This document shows positions 1-7,084 of a stretch of 20,861 nt of DNA, in pieces. The first letter of the stretch is position 1. Each line of letters starts with the position of its first letter. The DNA comes from JAGLQA01 sp023135565. GTDB taxonomy: Bacteria; Acidobacteriota; Aminicenantia; UBA2199. The translations under genes and the position numbers were made by a program. The DNA lies in the NCBI GenBank assembly GCA_030639305.1, contig DAOWCY010000124.1, positions 1 through 20,861 of the forward strand. Direction: 5' to 3'. The notes beneath the pieces are model-generated. The model searched no databases. It was not told the origin of the DNA and was given only the letters and a program-made list of their open reading frames with translations.

Positions 1-1
1 C

Positions 2-148
2 AACGGTAAAGGGTGGCTGTTATTTGGCCGGATTGGTTTCTGGGAGGATTGCAAAGGATTGATAGTAAAGGGTTATAGGGGATTTGAGAAAATCGGCCAC
101 CCTAAAAGTAGCACCTACATTTTTTTAATGAAAATCCGTGAATACTGA
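2..148 (+). CDS. C-terminal end of an unrecognised ORF, cut by the window edge
   Basis: The frame starting at base 2 is open from the window edge to a TGA at 146-148, giving 48 residues ending in KSSTYIFLMKIREY. The composition (GRIGFWEDC, GYRGFEKIGHP) looks protein-like, with Trp, Cys, His and Pro well spread, but I do not recognise the family. No upstream start is visible because the window begins here. It could be the tail of a real gene upstream or a chance open frame. No terminator follows; the next 100 bases are AT-rich with no obvious signal. Confidence 0.3.
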   Translation, partial: NGKGWLLFGRIGFWEDCKGLIVKGYRGFEKIGHPKSSTYIFLMKIREY

Positions 149-256
149 ATTTTCTTCCCTCTTTTGGTTTCAACTTTTCGTTGTAAACATCGCCGACACG
201 TTATGAATAGTGGATGATTTTGGAGGTGATTACTGCTTGGCTTGCGAAATTAATGC

Positions 257-335
257 TGCCTCCGGCGGGGTGCGGCGCACCCACCCTCTTAGCCTCCGGC
301 GGCCTTGCCGGTGTTTCGCGGGCCAAACTTTTATT
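257..335 (-). repeat. Dispersed palindromic repeat, partial copy downstream of aroC
   Basis: Read on the minus strand this begins AAAAGTTTGGCCC, passes through GGCCGCCGGAGGCTAAGAGG, and ends in the hairpin GGGTGCGCCGCACCC followed by GCCGGAGGC. The same blocks in the same order occur at 12533-12600 (plus) and 19021-19077 (minus). This copy lacks the left half with the TTTTTCAAAA loop. It lies just past the aroC stop and might act as a 3' structure, but there is no T-tract, so I do not call it a terminator. Confidence 0.75.
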
Positions 336-350
336 GAGCTATTTAACACC

Positions 351-1337
351 TTAGTGCCCCTGCCGGGATCTCTCCCGGAGCAGCAAATCCGCCAACACAA
401 CGGCTGTGGCATTTTCTACTACCACGGGCGCACGCAGCGCAATACAGGTGTCGTGACGCCCTTCTATCACTAATTCGCTGCGCTTGCCGGTTTTCATGTT
501 AATGGTGCTTTGAGGCAGGGAAATGCTGGAGGTGGGCTTTACCGCTGCCCGAAAAATTAGCGGGTTACCATTGCTGATGCCGCCGTTAATGCCTCCGGCA
601 AAATTGGTTCCCGTACTGCCGTCTGTATCTACGATAAGATCATTGTGCTGCGAACCGGTCATGCGGGCGGCCTGGAATCCGGCGCCGAATTCGATCCCTT
701 TTACCGCGGGTATGGCAAAAATCATATGGCTGAGCAGCGATTCGACCGAATCGAAAAAGGGTTCTCCCAACCCGCAGGGCAGCCGCCGCGCTTCACATTG
801 GATAATGCCGCCGATGGAGTCTTTTGCCTCTACTGCTTTGTCAACTGCGCGCTGGATATCCTTATCACCGCCTGCTTCTATTAATGTGGCCGATACTTCT
901 ATGGGGGCGATGATTTTTTTGGCTATTACACCGGCAGCTACCAGCCCCAAAGTAATACGCCCGGAAAAATGACCCCCGCCCCGGTAATCATTAAAACCGC
1001 GGTACTTTCTCTGAGCGGTGAAATCGGCATGACCGGGCCGGGGAATATCTTTTAGAAATTCGTAGTCTTTACTTTTAATGTTGGTGTTTTCAAAAGCGAT
1101 CAGCAGCGGAGCGCCGCTGGTCCTGCCGTTAAATACACCGCTCTTTAAAAAAGGTTTGTCGGCTTCCAACCGGGGCGTGGTGCCTTTTGCCCCGGCTTTG
1201 CGCCGCAGCAGGTCTTTCTCGAAATCCTGTGCGGATAAAGGTATCCCGGCAGGACAGCCGTCGATTAATATGCCCACTTCCCTGCCGTGCGATTCTCCGT
1301 AAATACTGATGCGAAATAACTTACCGAAATTATTCAT
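351..1337 (-). CDS. aroC: Chorismate synthase
   Basis: Converts 5-enolpyruvylshikimate-3-phosphate to chorismate, the last step of the shikimate pathway; the family needs reduced FMN and is cytosolic. The 328-residue product carries the N-terminal signature GESHG at residues 14-18, RPGHAD at 100-105, RGGGHFSGR at 119-127 and a C-terminal RHDTCIALRAPVVVENA block. The GGGHFSGR form is one I associate with the shorter chorismate synthases, and 328 residues is at the short end of the family. The ATG at 1337 is preceded by AAAGGTGACCT, a usable but closely spaced ribosome site. It is the last gene of the operon, separated from aroA by 269 bases of repeats, the only real gap in the cluster. The pathway is otherwise complete here from DAHP onward; no DAHP synthase gene is in the window. 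Confidence 0.96.
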   Translation of the reverse strand: MNNFGKLFRISIYGESHGREVGILIDGCPAGIPLSAQDFEKDLLRRKAGAKGTTPRLEADKPFLKSGVFNGRTSGAPLLIAFENTNIKSKDYEFLKDIPRPGHADFTAQRKYRGFNDYRGGGHFSGRITLGLVAAGVIAKKIIAPIEVSATLIEAGGDKDIQRAVDKAVEAKDSIGGIIQCEARRLPCGLGEPFFDSVESLLSHMIFAIPAVKGIEFGAGFQAARMTGSQHNDLIVDTDGSTGTNFAGGINGGISNGNPLIFRAAVKPTSSISLPQSTINMKTGKRSELVIEGRHDTCIALRAPVVVENATAVVLADLLLRERSRQGH

Positions 1338-1352
1338 AGGTCACCTTTTTTT

Positions 1353-1408
1353 GCCTTCGGCGAGTCAGAACCTTTTTGAAAAAAGGTTCCGACACCTCCA
1401 AAAACTTC
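1353..1408 (-). repeat. Dispersed hairpin repeat between aroA and aroC
   Basis: On the minus strand this runs GAAGTTTTTGGAGGTGTC, then a near-perfect hairpin with arms GAACCTTTTT and AAAAAGGTTC, and ends in CGCCGAAGGC. It shares the loop TTTTTCAAAA and the end block GCCGRAGGC with copies at 3396-3455, 12484-12600 and 19016-19126, but its stem sequence differs from theirs while still pairing. It is transcribed within the aro operon just before the aroC ribosome site. Confidence 0.7.
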
Positions 1409-1439
1409 TATTAAGCGATACGCCCCTTTGCCCTGAAAA

Positions 1440-1606
1440 TCCCCTTCATGGCAGCCTGGTGAGGGGCGCTCTCGATAGCTCTCTTAGAGTTCTACGAGCA
1501 CATTCCCCTCTTGAGAGGGGTGGCGCTGAGGGGCTTTTTGTTTTTTGCCCCGAAGCGACGGGGTGTGTTTGTTCGCAGCCAACGGCTGCTCCCCGCACCG
1601 CGGGAA
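1440..1606. repeat. Cluster of short hairpins downstream of aroA
   Basis: At least four perfect or near-perfect hairpins lie in this stretch: CCCGC/GCGGG starting two bases after the aroA stop (near 1592-1604), GCAGCC/GGCTGC (near 1577-1591), CCCCG/CGGGG around the GAAGCGAC segment (near 1548-1563), and CCCCTCT/AGAGGGG (near 1504-1519). From memory, the segment resembles GC-rich intergenic repeats found in many unrelated bacteria, but I cannot verify that here. No coding gene is credible in it. Confidence 0.6.
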
Positions 1607-2854
1607 TCATGCGCAGTGGCCCCCGATGCTAACAAAGTCTTCAAAGAAATCAGGGTAGGATTTGGATACGCATTCAGCGCCCAAAATAGTAACGGGGGCA
1701 CGGGCGTTTATCCCGGCCAGCGCTCCGGCCATGGCGATGCGATGATCATTGTGAGAATCTATCGTGCCGCCGTTGAGCTTGACTCCTTCGATTTTCATCA
1801 CGTCACCTGCAATGCTGATTTTTGCGCCAAGGGCGGAGAACTCTTTATGCAAAACCGCCGCCCGGTCGCTTTCTTTAAACTTGAGCCTCTCAACTCCTTT
1901 TAATTCGGTGACACCGGAACAGTTACAGGCTAACGCCACTAAAGGGGGAAAAAGATCGGGACAGTGCGTGGCATCAAATTCAAAAGCACACAGTTCGCCG
2001 GCGGAGATTTCGACAGCGTCGGCGCTTTCTTTTACTTCGGCTCCGGCTGCTCTTAACGCAGCCAAAATACACCGGTCGGCCTGGGGCGATTTCGTGTCTA
2101 AACCGGTTACTTTTACACTGCCGCCGATGGCCCCGGCGGCGACAAGAAATGAAGCGCCGCTCCAGTCCCCTTCTACCCGGTATTCGCCCAATTTGTACTC
2201 CTGCTTGCCTGCGATAAAAAATGTTCGATAATCGCTGTGCCGCACCTCGATGCCGCAGTGACGCAGCAAAGCCAACGTCATATCTATATAAGGGGTGCTT
2301 TTGAGGTCTTTTACCGACAACTTCGAATCCCCTCCAGCGGCAGGCAAAGCCAACAGGAGGCCACTGAGGAATTGCGAACTGATAGAACCGTTAACTTCCG
2401 CTTCACCGCCTTTTAAAGGGCCTTTTACCGTCAGCGGGGGACAGCCGGCGGTGGAGACCACGTTGACGCCAAGCTGCCGCAGCGGCGCTTCGATCATGGT
2501 CACGGGCCGCGATACCAGCGATCCTTCACCGCTGAGAGTCAATTCTTCGTGCCAGAGGGCGGCAATAGCCGAAAACATGCGCATACTTAAACCCGCTTCA
2601 CCGCAGTTGAGTAGTTCCCCGGTTGGATTCAACCCGCCTTCAACTAAAACTTCTCTTTCCTTTACAGTGACGCGAGCGCCCAAAGCTGTAATCACCCGCA
2701 GCGCGGCTTCAACGTCCTTACTAAAAGTAAGGTTTAAAATCCGGGCCGGTTCTTTTGCTAATAGTGCGGCTGCTATAGCCCGCTGCGCCATACTCTTCGA
2801 CGCCGGGGCCGTCACCTGGCCGCTAATTTTCGAAGGTTTTACTAATTTCTTCAT
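1607..2854 (-). CDS. aroA: 3-phosphoshikimate 1-carboxyvinyltransferase (EPSP synthase)
   Basis: Transfers the enolpyruvyl group of PEP to shikimate-3-phosphate. The frame is open further upstream, but the ATG at 2854 is preferred: it is preceded by GGTGGAGAAAATC, a good Shine-Dalgarno, and gives the usual N-terminus MKKLVKPSKISG. This makes a 415-residue protein overlapping the end of aroE-aroK by 32 bases. Landmarks are SKS at 19-21, SSQF at 159-162, GDWSGASF, HCPDLFPP with the catalytic-type Asp, LKFKESDR, HNDHRIAM and the C-terminal KSYPDFFED. The PEP-loop segment reads GEAGLSMRM rather than the common GNAGTAMRP, so the positions equivalent to E. coli Thr97 and Pro101 are Leu and Met. The rest is typical, and translational coupling with aroE-aroK is likely. 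Confidence 0.95.
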   Translation of the reverse strand: MKKLVKPSKISGQVTAPASKSMAQRAIAAALLAKEPARILNLTFSKDVEAALRVITALGARVTVKEREVLVEGGLNPTGELLNCGEAGLSMRMFSAIAALWHEELTLSGEGSLVSRPVTMIEAPLRQLGVNVVSTAGCPPLTVKGPLKGGEAEVNGSISSQFLSGLLLALPAAGGDSKLSVKDLKSTPYIDMTLALLRHCGIEVRHSDYRTFFIAGKQEYKLGEYRVEGDWSGASFLVAAGAIGGSVKVTGLDTKSPQADRCILAALRAAGAEVKESADAVEISAGELCAFEFDATHCPDLFPPLVALACNCSGVTELKGVERLKFKESDRAAVLHKEFSALGAKISIAGDVMKIEGVKLNGGTIDSHNDHRIAMAGALAGINARAPVTILGAECVSKSYPDFFEDFVSIGGHCA

Positions 2855-4352
2855 GGATTTTCTCCACCACTTCGTCCACATCATTTTCGCTGCTGACAAT
2901 AATGTGGGCCGCACGCGAATAAAAAGGCAGCCGGCTGCTTAATAAACTGCGCGCTCTGCGGCCCCGGTCCTCACCGTCCAACAGCGGCCGCGTCCCCCGG
3001 CGTATGCGTCCTAAAGCTGTCCTTACCGTTACGTAAAGCCAGATAACGACGGAATTCTCAGCCAATATGCGCCGGTTCTCTTCGTCGGTCACGACACCGC
3101 CGCCGCAGGAAAATACCGTTCCGCTGCCTTCGAGCAGTAACTTCTTTATTACGCTTTTTTCTAATGCCCGGAAACCCGCTTCACCGCGGCTTTCAAAAAT
3201 TTCGGGTACGGAACAGCCGGTTTCGATTTCGATTTGCTCGTCTGTGTCAACAAAAAAAAATCCCATTTTTGCAGCCAGCTTCTTGCCGATAATAGTTTTG
3301 CCGCTGCCCATAAAACCGACTAATGAGATGTTTTTAAATCCGGGGGGCCGGGAGAGAAGAGATGATTTTATAGTAGATGTGAGATTCTTTTTCTTGCCTC
3401 CGGCGGGCAAGGGGCTCTTTTGAAAAACTGCCCCCTGCACCCCCGCAAAACTTTTGCTTAATTCTTTTTCTTGCAGCTTGAGTGCGCCATTTAGACCGGT
3501 TGCGGCGAGAAAATAACGAAATGCAGGCAAAGCCTGGTGCAGCAGCCATTCTTCTCCTTTTAGTACACAGCACCCGCGGGCCTGCGCTTTTTGAGAGAGG
3601 GGGGAACTTTTATAGTTGGCATCAAAAACTACTAAGCTTCCGGGAAGCCATTCCCCGGGGACAATGTCCACCGATGAAGACAATGTAGAAACAAATATAT
3701 CCGCCTTTTGCAGCAGGGATTCCAATTGTTCTATTTTTTCAGCGCGGCAGCCTAAGTCTTTCGCGGCAGCGACAGCTTTCTCATAGGTGCGGTTAACAAG
3801 GCAAACGTCTCCTTTTTCTTTTATCAAGCCGTATACCGCTGCCCGGCCCGCGCCACCTGCGCCCAATACCACGCAGTTTCTGCCGCCGATAGTTATGCCC
3901 CGCTCCCGAAGCGAACGGGTGACGCCGGTATAATCGGTATTGTAACCCCTTAAACGGCCATCCTCCAGCACGATGGTATTCACGCCCCCAATAACGGCTG
4001 CCGCTTCTTCGACGGAATCTAAAAAAGCCATTATACTTTTTTTAAAAGGGGCGGTGACATTCATGCCGGTTAGTTTCAACTTCCTGGACAAGAACAAAGC
4101 TTCCAGGGGAGTTGAGGCTGCCACCCGCAGGTATAGGGCATCTATGGAGAGTTCCCGGAAAAGAGTGTTAAATATAAGCGGGCTTTTACTGTGCAGCACC
4201 GGGTTCCCGGTAACGGCAAATAACCGCTCACAACTGTAATCCGGCGCTTTTTCAGAACCTGCCGCATTGGTCGGAGGCGAAGTTGTAAAATTGTTTTCCG
4301 GGTGCAAATCGAGAACTTTTTTGCCGTTTTTTTGAGATTTCGTGCTGCTCAA
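2823..4352 (-). CDS. aroE-aroK: Shikimate dehydrogenase - shikimate kinase fusion
   Basis: A 509-residue fusion of two consecutive pathway steps. Residues about 41-295 are shikimate 5-dehydrogenase: HSKSP at 54-58, NVTAPFK with the catalytic Lys at 104, NTD at 138-140, the dinucleotide loop GAGGAGR at 164-170, NRT at 187-189 and the late Gln at 273. Residues about 341-505 are shikimate kinase: P-loop GFMGSGKT at 346-353, DTDEQIE at 369-375, ESRGEAGFR at 387-395, CGGGV at 416-420, lid RRGTRPLL at 451-458 and RLPFYSR at 474-480. The linker (296-340) includes about 20 residues encoded by a dispersed repeat. The start is a TTG in a 4-base TTGA overlap with the aroD stop, with GGTGA upstream. The first 40 residues are a low-complexity extension absent from ordinary AroE, so a later start is possible. 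Confidence 0.93.
   Translation of the reverse strand: MSSTKSQKNGKKVLDLHPENNFTTSPPTNAAGSEKAPDYSCERLFAVTGNPVLHSKSPLIFNTLFRELSIDALYLRVAASTPLEALFLSRKLKLTGMNVTAPFKKSIMAFLDSVEEAAAVIGGVNTIVLEDGRLRGYNTDYTGVTRSLRERGITIGGRNCVVLGAGGAGRAAVYGLIKEKGDVCLVNRTYEKAVAAAKDLGCRAEKIEQLESLLQKADIFVSTLSSSVDIVPGEWLPGSLVVFDANYKSSPLSQKAQARGCCVLKGEEWLLHQALPAFRYFLAATGLNGALKLQEKELSKSFAGVQGAVFQKSPLPAGGKKKNLTSTIKSSLLSRPPGFKNISLVGFMGSGKTIIGKKLAAKMGFFFVDTDEQIEIETGCSVPEIFESRGEAGFRALEKSVIKKLLLEGSGTVFSCGGGVVTDEENRRILAENSVVIWLYVTVRTALGRIRRGTRPLLDGEDRGRRARSLLSSRLPFYSRAAHIIVSSENDVDEVVEKIHEEISKTFEN
3396..3455 (-). repeat. Dispersed hairpin repeat lying in frame inside aroE-aroK
   Basis: On the minus strand this 60-base block starts AAAAGTTTTGC, continues GGGGGTGCAGGGGGC, has the loop TTTTTCAAAA, then GAGCCCC, and ends GCCGGAGGC. 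The same framework occurs in non-coding copies at 1353-1408, 12484-12600 and 19016-19126, and the GGGGGTNCAGGGGG block recurs at 20782-20814. Sixty bases equal exactly 20 codons; they encode residues 300-319 (KSFAGVQGAV, then FQKSPLPAGG) of the interdomain linker without breaking the frame. Confidence 0.72.
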
Positions 4353-4996
4353 GGTTTCACCATTTGAAAAATCTGCGCTAAAGTCGTTTGGTCTATCTGA
4401 CCGGGAGCAGTCTCCCGACCGGCGCCTAAAGCGGCAAAAGTAAAAGGAGCGCCCAATAAAGGAGCAGCCACCCGGGTGATCCTGCCTTTTTCGCCCATGC
4501 CTAAAGCCAATATCTTGCCCTGCGCTGCTGCCGGGGAATCATAAAGAGAAAGAATCCGGGCACTGTCTGCTTCGCTGTGCGTTAGGCAGGCGATTTTGGC
4601 AATATCGCAGCCGCCATCAAAACAGTTTGCGGCAATAGCGGCCAACTCATCCGCCGGCGGGGTCTTTTCAAAATCGTGGTAGGAAAAAATAATTTTACAC
4701 CCTTTTTGACGGGCGGTTACTATCACTGCTTTCTTAAAAGAGTCCCCGGCTTCGATTTCTATATCCACGTAGGCGGCGCCGCATTCGATGGCTCCTATTA
4801 ACGACGCTTCTCTCTCTGCTGCGCTGATTTTGCCCGGCCTGTGGGTGGCTATGGTGCGACAGGGCAGGGAAAAGATTTCACGCACCTGCTGGTCGGAGAG
4901 ATTCAGCCTGTCTAAACGGATTTCCGCCATTTCGACGTCTTGCAGCGCTGCCGAACATTCCTCGAAATCTACGTCCGCAATACTAATACATATCAT
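4349..4996 (-). CDS. aroD: 3-dehydroquinate dehydratase, type I
   Basis: Dehydrates 3-dehydroquinate to 3-dehydroshikimate through a Schiff base with a lysine. The 215-residue product has the type I landmarks: AEIRLDRL at 24-31 (substrate-binding Glu and Arg), the catalytic His at 107 in FSYHDFEKTP, the Schiff-base Lys at 134 in DIAKIA, and a GMGEKGRITRVAA segment near 166-178. The length is normal for a stand-alone type I enzyme. The ATG at 4996 lies 14 bases inside the end of aroB and is preceded by AGAGGTAATCC, a good ribosome site. The stop overlaps the TTG start of aroE-aroK by four bases, so coupled translation is likely. Confidence 0.95.
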   Translation of the reverse strand: MICISIADVDFEECSAALQDVEMAEIRLDRLNLSDQQVREIFSLPCRTIATHRPGKISAAEREASLIGAIECGAAYVDIEIEAGDSFKKAVIVTARQKGCKIIFSYHDFEKTPPADELAAIAANCFDGGCDIAKIACLTHSEADSARILSLYDSPAAAQGKILALGMGEKGRITRVAAPLLGAPFTFAALGAGRETAPGQIDQTTLAQIFQMVKP

Positions 4997-6047
4997 GGAT
5001 TACCTCTGCCAATTCGCTGATGGGAATCTCTTCGATTACTACTTCGCCGGGAGATTTTAATAATACGAAATGGATGCCTGCACCCTCTCTTTTTTTGTCT
5101 TTTTTCAGGGCGTCCAGTATTTTGTCCATCTCGCCGCCGGGCAAAATCCCGCCGGGGGCGTTTTTCGCCGGATCTATCTTTGTGGGCAAATTGAACTTTT
5201 CCAGCAGTTGTTTTAACCTGACTGCCGCTGCTTCTTCCAAAAGCCCCTTCCTGACCGATAAACCGGCGGCAAAGACCATACCGGCGCTGACCGCCTCACC
5301 GTGGCTCAGGCCGCGGGTTTTTTCTAAGGCGTGTCCTAAAGTATGGCCGAAATTGAGTTTCCGCCGTTCTCCTTTTTCTTTTTCGTCGCGGTTGACCACA
5401 GCCGATTTGATCGCTACCGAATCATAGACCAGTTTTTCTATGGCTGCCGGGTCTAAGGTTAGAGCCGCCTCATAGTTGTTCTCCAAGAAATCAAACAGAT
5501 CGCCGCTGCTTAAACAGGCGTGTTTTACGATTTCGGCGAAACCGTTGGCAAGTTCTTTTTTAGGTAGGGTTTTCAGCATTGCCGGATCGCAAATCACAAA
5601 GTCCGGTTGATTAAACACGCCTACCATGTTTTTATAGCCGCGAAAATTAACCCCGTTTTTGCCGCCCACGCTAGCGTCCACCTGGGAGAGCAGGGTGCTG
5701 GAAACAAAGCCGAAACCCACTCCGCGCATATAAGTAGAAGCGGCAAAACCGGTGATATCGCAGACGATGCCGCCGCCGATGCCCAGGATATAAGATGAGC
5801 GGTCTATTTCTAATTGCAGCAGTTTGTCGAAGATATATTCTATAGTTTGCAGGGTTTTGATTTTTTCGCCTGTGCCGATCACGATTTTCGGCAGGGAAGG
5901 GAACTGCCCGGCATAAAGGCGGTTTACGTTTTTATCGGTAATAATAACGGTTTTTCTTTTTGGCAGGTATTTTTTTAGGTTTTCGAGGGATTCGCCTACT
6001 GCTATTGTCGAAGCGCCTGTTTGTCCGTGAATTTCGATTATTTTCAC
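4983..6047 (-). CDS. aroB: 3-dehydroquinate synthase
   Basis: Cyclises DAHP to 3-dehydroquinate using NAD and a divalent metal; the first gene of the operon. The 354-residue product shows the NAD-binding GGGIVCDITGF at 91-101 and YMRGVGF at 106-112, the QVDASVGGKNGVN block at 122-134 and the metal ligands Glu172 (FAEIVKH), His235 (NFGHTLGHA) and His249 (LSHGEAVSAGM). In that block the usual GGKTGVN is GGKNGVN and the preceding Pro is Ser, mild departures from consensus. The start is a GTG at 6047, with GAGG about 10 bases upstream. A promoter about 120 bases upstream would give a leader that includes a hairpin. Confidence 0.96.
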   Translation of the reverse strand: MKIIEIHGQTGASTIAVGESLENLKKYLPKRKTVIITDKNVNRLYAGQFPSLPKIVIGTGEKIKTLQTIEYIFDKLLQLEIDRSSYILGIGGGIVCDITGFAASTYMRGVGFGFVSSTLLSQVDASVGGKNGVNFRGYKNMVGVFNQPDFVICDPAMLKTLPKKELANGFAEIVKHACLSSGDLFDFLENNYEAALTLDPAAIEKLVYDSVAIKSAVVNRDEKEKGERRKLNFGHTLGHALEKTRGLSHGEAVSAGMVFAAGLSVRKGLLEEAAAVRLKQLLEKFNLPTKIDPAKNAPGGILPGGEMDKILDALKKDKKREGAGIHFVLLKSPGEVVIEEIPISELAEVIHDMY

Positions 6048-6112
6048 TGTTTGCCTGCCTCATGCCGTTACGTGGCCGTAGTTAACAACATGTTCTACAT
6101 CATTCAAATTCC

Positions 6113-6134
6113 CACCGTCAGGTGGTTTTTTTTC
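6113..6134 (+). other. Hairpin followed by a T-tract in the aroB leader region
   Basis: CCCACC-GTCA-GGTGG is followed on the plus strand by eight T residues, the shape of a small intrinsic terminator for plus-strand transcription. No plus-strand gene lies upstream, so it would end only an antisense or small RNA. On the minus strand it is a hairpin in the aroB leader preceded by an A-tract. The rest of 6048-6334 shows no credible gene. Confidence 0.35.
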
Positions 6135-6174
6135 AAGCTCAGCCTAAAAAAAACGTTATCGGGATTACGTATTC

Positions 6175-6204
6175 ATTATACCACGAACAAACCGGTATTA
6201 TCAA
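6175..6204 (-). promoter_or_regulatory. Predicted promoter of the aro operon
   Basis: On the minus strand TTGATA (6204-6199) and a perfect TATAAT (6180-6175) are separated by 18 bases, with TGG just before the -10, an extended -10 motif. The predicted start near 6168 leaves a leader of about 120 nt before the GTG of aroB. The leader holds the CCACC/GGTGG hairpin and two very short ATG frames, none rich in aromatic codons, so I see no classical attenuator. Confidence 0.65.
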
Positions 6205-6334
6205 TTATCGATGTTCAATTAGCAATGGCCGGGTATGCAATTCCCCAGCCCCTCATCGGGTGCGGGATCTGCTCCCTTTAGAAAAAATTAACGAAAATAA
6301 TTAAAACGAGTCGGGTAAGAATAACCTTTTTTAA

Positions 6335-6511
6335 TTAATGCCCGATATGGGCTGATTTTTGGAGACCTAAATCCCTATCTACAACCTGTCTCTCGAATTC
6401 CGATTCGAATAAATCTATTCTTTCCCGGGCTGACAGGTTTTCTGTTTCTTTTGTAAGTTTTTCTCTTATATCTCGCATCATCTTGACACAGTCAAATTTT
6501 TTTTCTTTCAT
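6335..6511 (-). CDS. Small antitoxin-like protein downstream of the PIN toxin
   Basis: A 58-residue ORF beginning MKEKKFDCVKMMRDIREKL and ending at TAA 6337-6335. The FDCVKMMRDIR start resembles short antitoxins I associate with PIN-type toxins; this is a resemblance from memory, not a search result. The ATG at 6511 overlaps the end of the PIN gene by 20 bases and is preceded by AAGGGAGG nine bases upstream, an excellent ribosome site, which argues strongly that it is real. It is highly charged and predicted helical, with no membrane segment. The likely role is binding and neutralising the PIN nuclease, possibly with repression of the promoter at 6975-7003. The toxin-first order is the reverse of many vapBC operons. 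Confidence 0.72.
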   Translation of the reverse strand: MKEKKFDCVKMMRDIREKLTKETENLSARERIDLFESEFERQVVDRDLGLQKSAHIGH

Positions 6512-6965
6512 TTTCTATAACCTCCCTTGGGGTTCTTATTTCTAAAAGTTGGTACCCTTCTTTCATATTTATAGAGTTAAACCCTTTAATCCTATGAATA
6601 TTCACGATATGCTTAAAATTCCAACTCAACAGGATGTCAACTCTCTCCACCGTTGCAATTGCAATATGTTCTGCATCTAATAGATGTTTAGACGTGACCA
6701 CACCACTCTGGATGTATATTTGCGCCAGTTCTTCCGCCTCTTCAGTTAGAGAGACATATTCTACCTGTTTTCCCGGTATTTCTTTCAATTTCATTTTCAC
6801 ATTTTCCGGCGCAAGCTTTAGTTCGCGTAACGTGATATTAGACACTACGGCTATTTTCTTACCATCTTTAAATTCATCAAATAATAGGTTAGAGTATTCC
6901 GCAAATTCATCATCAAAGCAGCCTCCTATTACTGAGGTATCGATATAAGCTCTAAATTTAATCAT
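6492..6965 (-). CDS. PIN-domain nuclease, VapC-like toxin
   Basis: A 157-residue PIN-domain protein. The first acidic residue lies in AYIDTSVIGG near the N-terminus, a Glu sits in ITLRELKLAP, and the later acidic pair lies in LLDAEHIAIATVERVDILLSW; together these form the usual metal-binding site of PIN ribonucleases. The frame is open further upstream to 7127, but those codons fall in a repeat and the promoter, so the ATG at 6965 is used; a GTG directly before it (6968) is an alternative. The promoter predicts transcription from 6968, so the mRNA would be leaderless or nearly so. The small antitoxin-like gene overlaps its 3' end. Target RNA unknown; the pair is probably a type II toxin-antitoxin module. 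Confidence 0.85.
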   Translation of the reverse strand: MIKFRAYIDTSVIGGCFDDEFAEYSNLLFDEFKDGKKIAVVSNITLRELKLAPENVKMKLKEIPGKQVEYVSLTEEAEELAQIYIQSGVVTSKHLLDAEHIAIATVERVDILLSWNFKHIVNIHRIKGFNSINMKEGYQLLEIRTPREVIENERKKI

Positions 6966-6974
6966 CACACCATT

Positions 6975-7003
6975 TATATATGATAAAATTGTTAGAATGT
7001 CAA
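6975..7003 (-). promoter_or_regulatory. Predicted promoter of the PIN toxin-antitoxin pair
   Basis: On the minus strand a perfect TTGACA (7003-6998), a 17-base spacer and TATATA (6980-6975). The predicted start is 6968, the first base of a GTG that immediately precedes the ATG at 6965. Confidence 0.7.
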
Positions 7004-7084
7004 CCGGAAAATTAAAATGGAGAAGCGCTGCGCTTAAGACCGCAAACTTCTGTTTAAAAAAACGAGAAACGCTGTCATCACCCA

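Noticed and set aside
210..473. Plus-strand ORF near the left edge
   Set aside because: It reads through the repeat and antisense to aroC; composition is that of a repeat translation.
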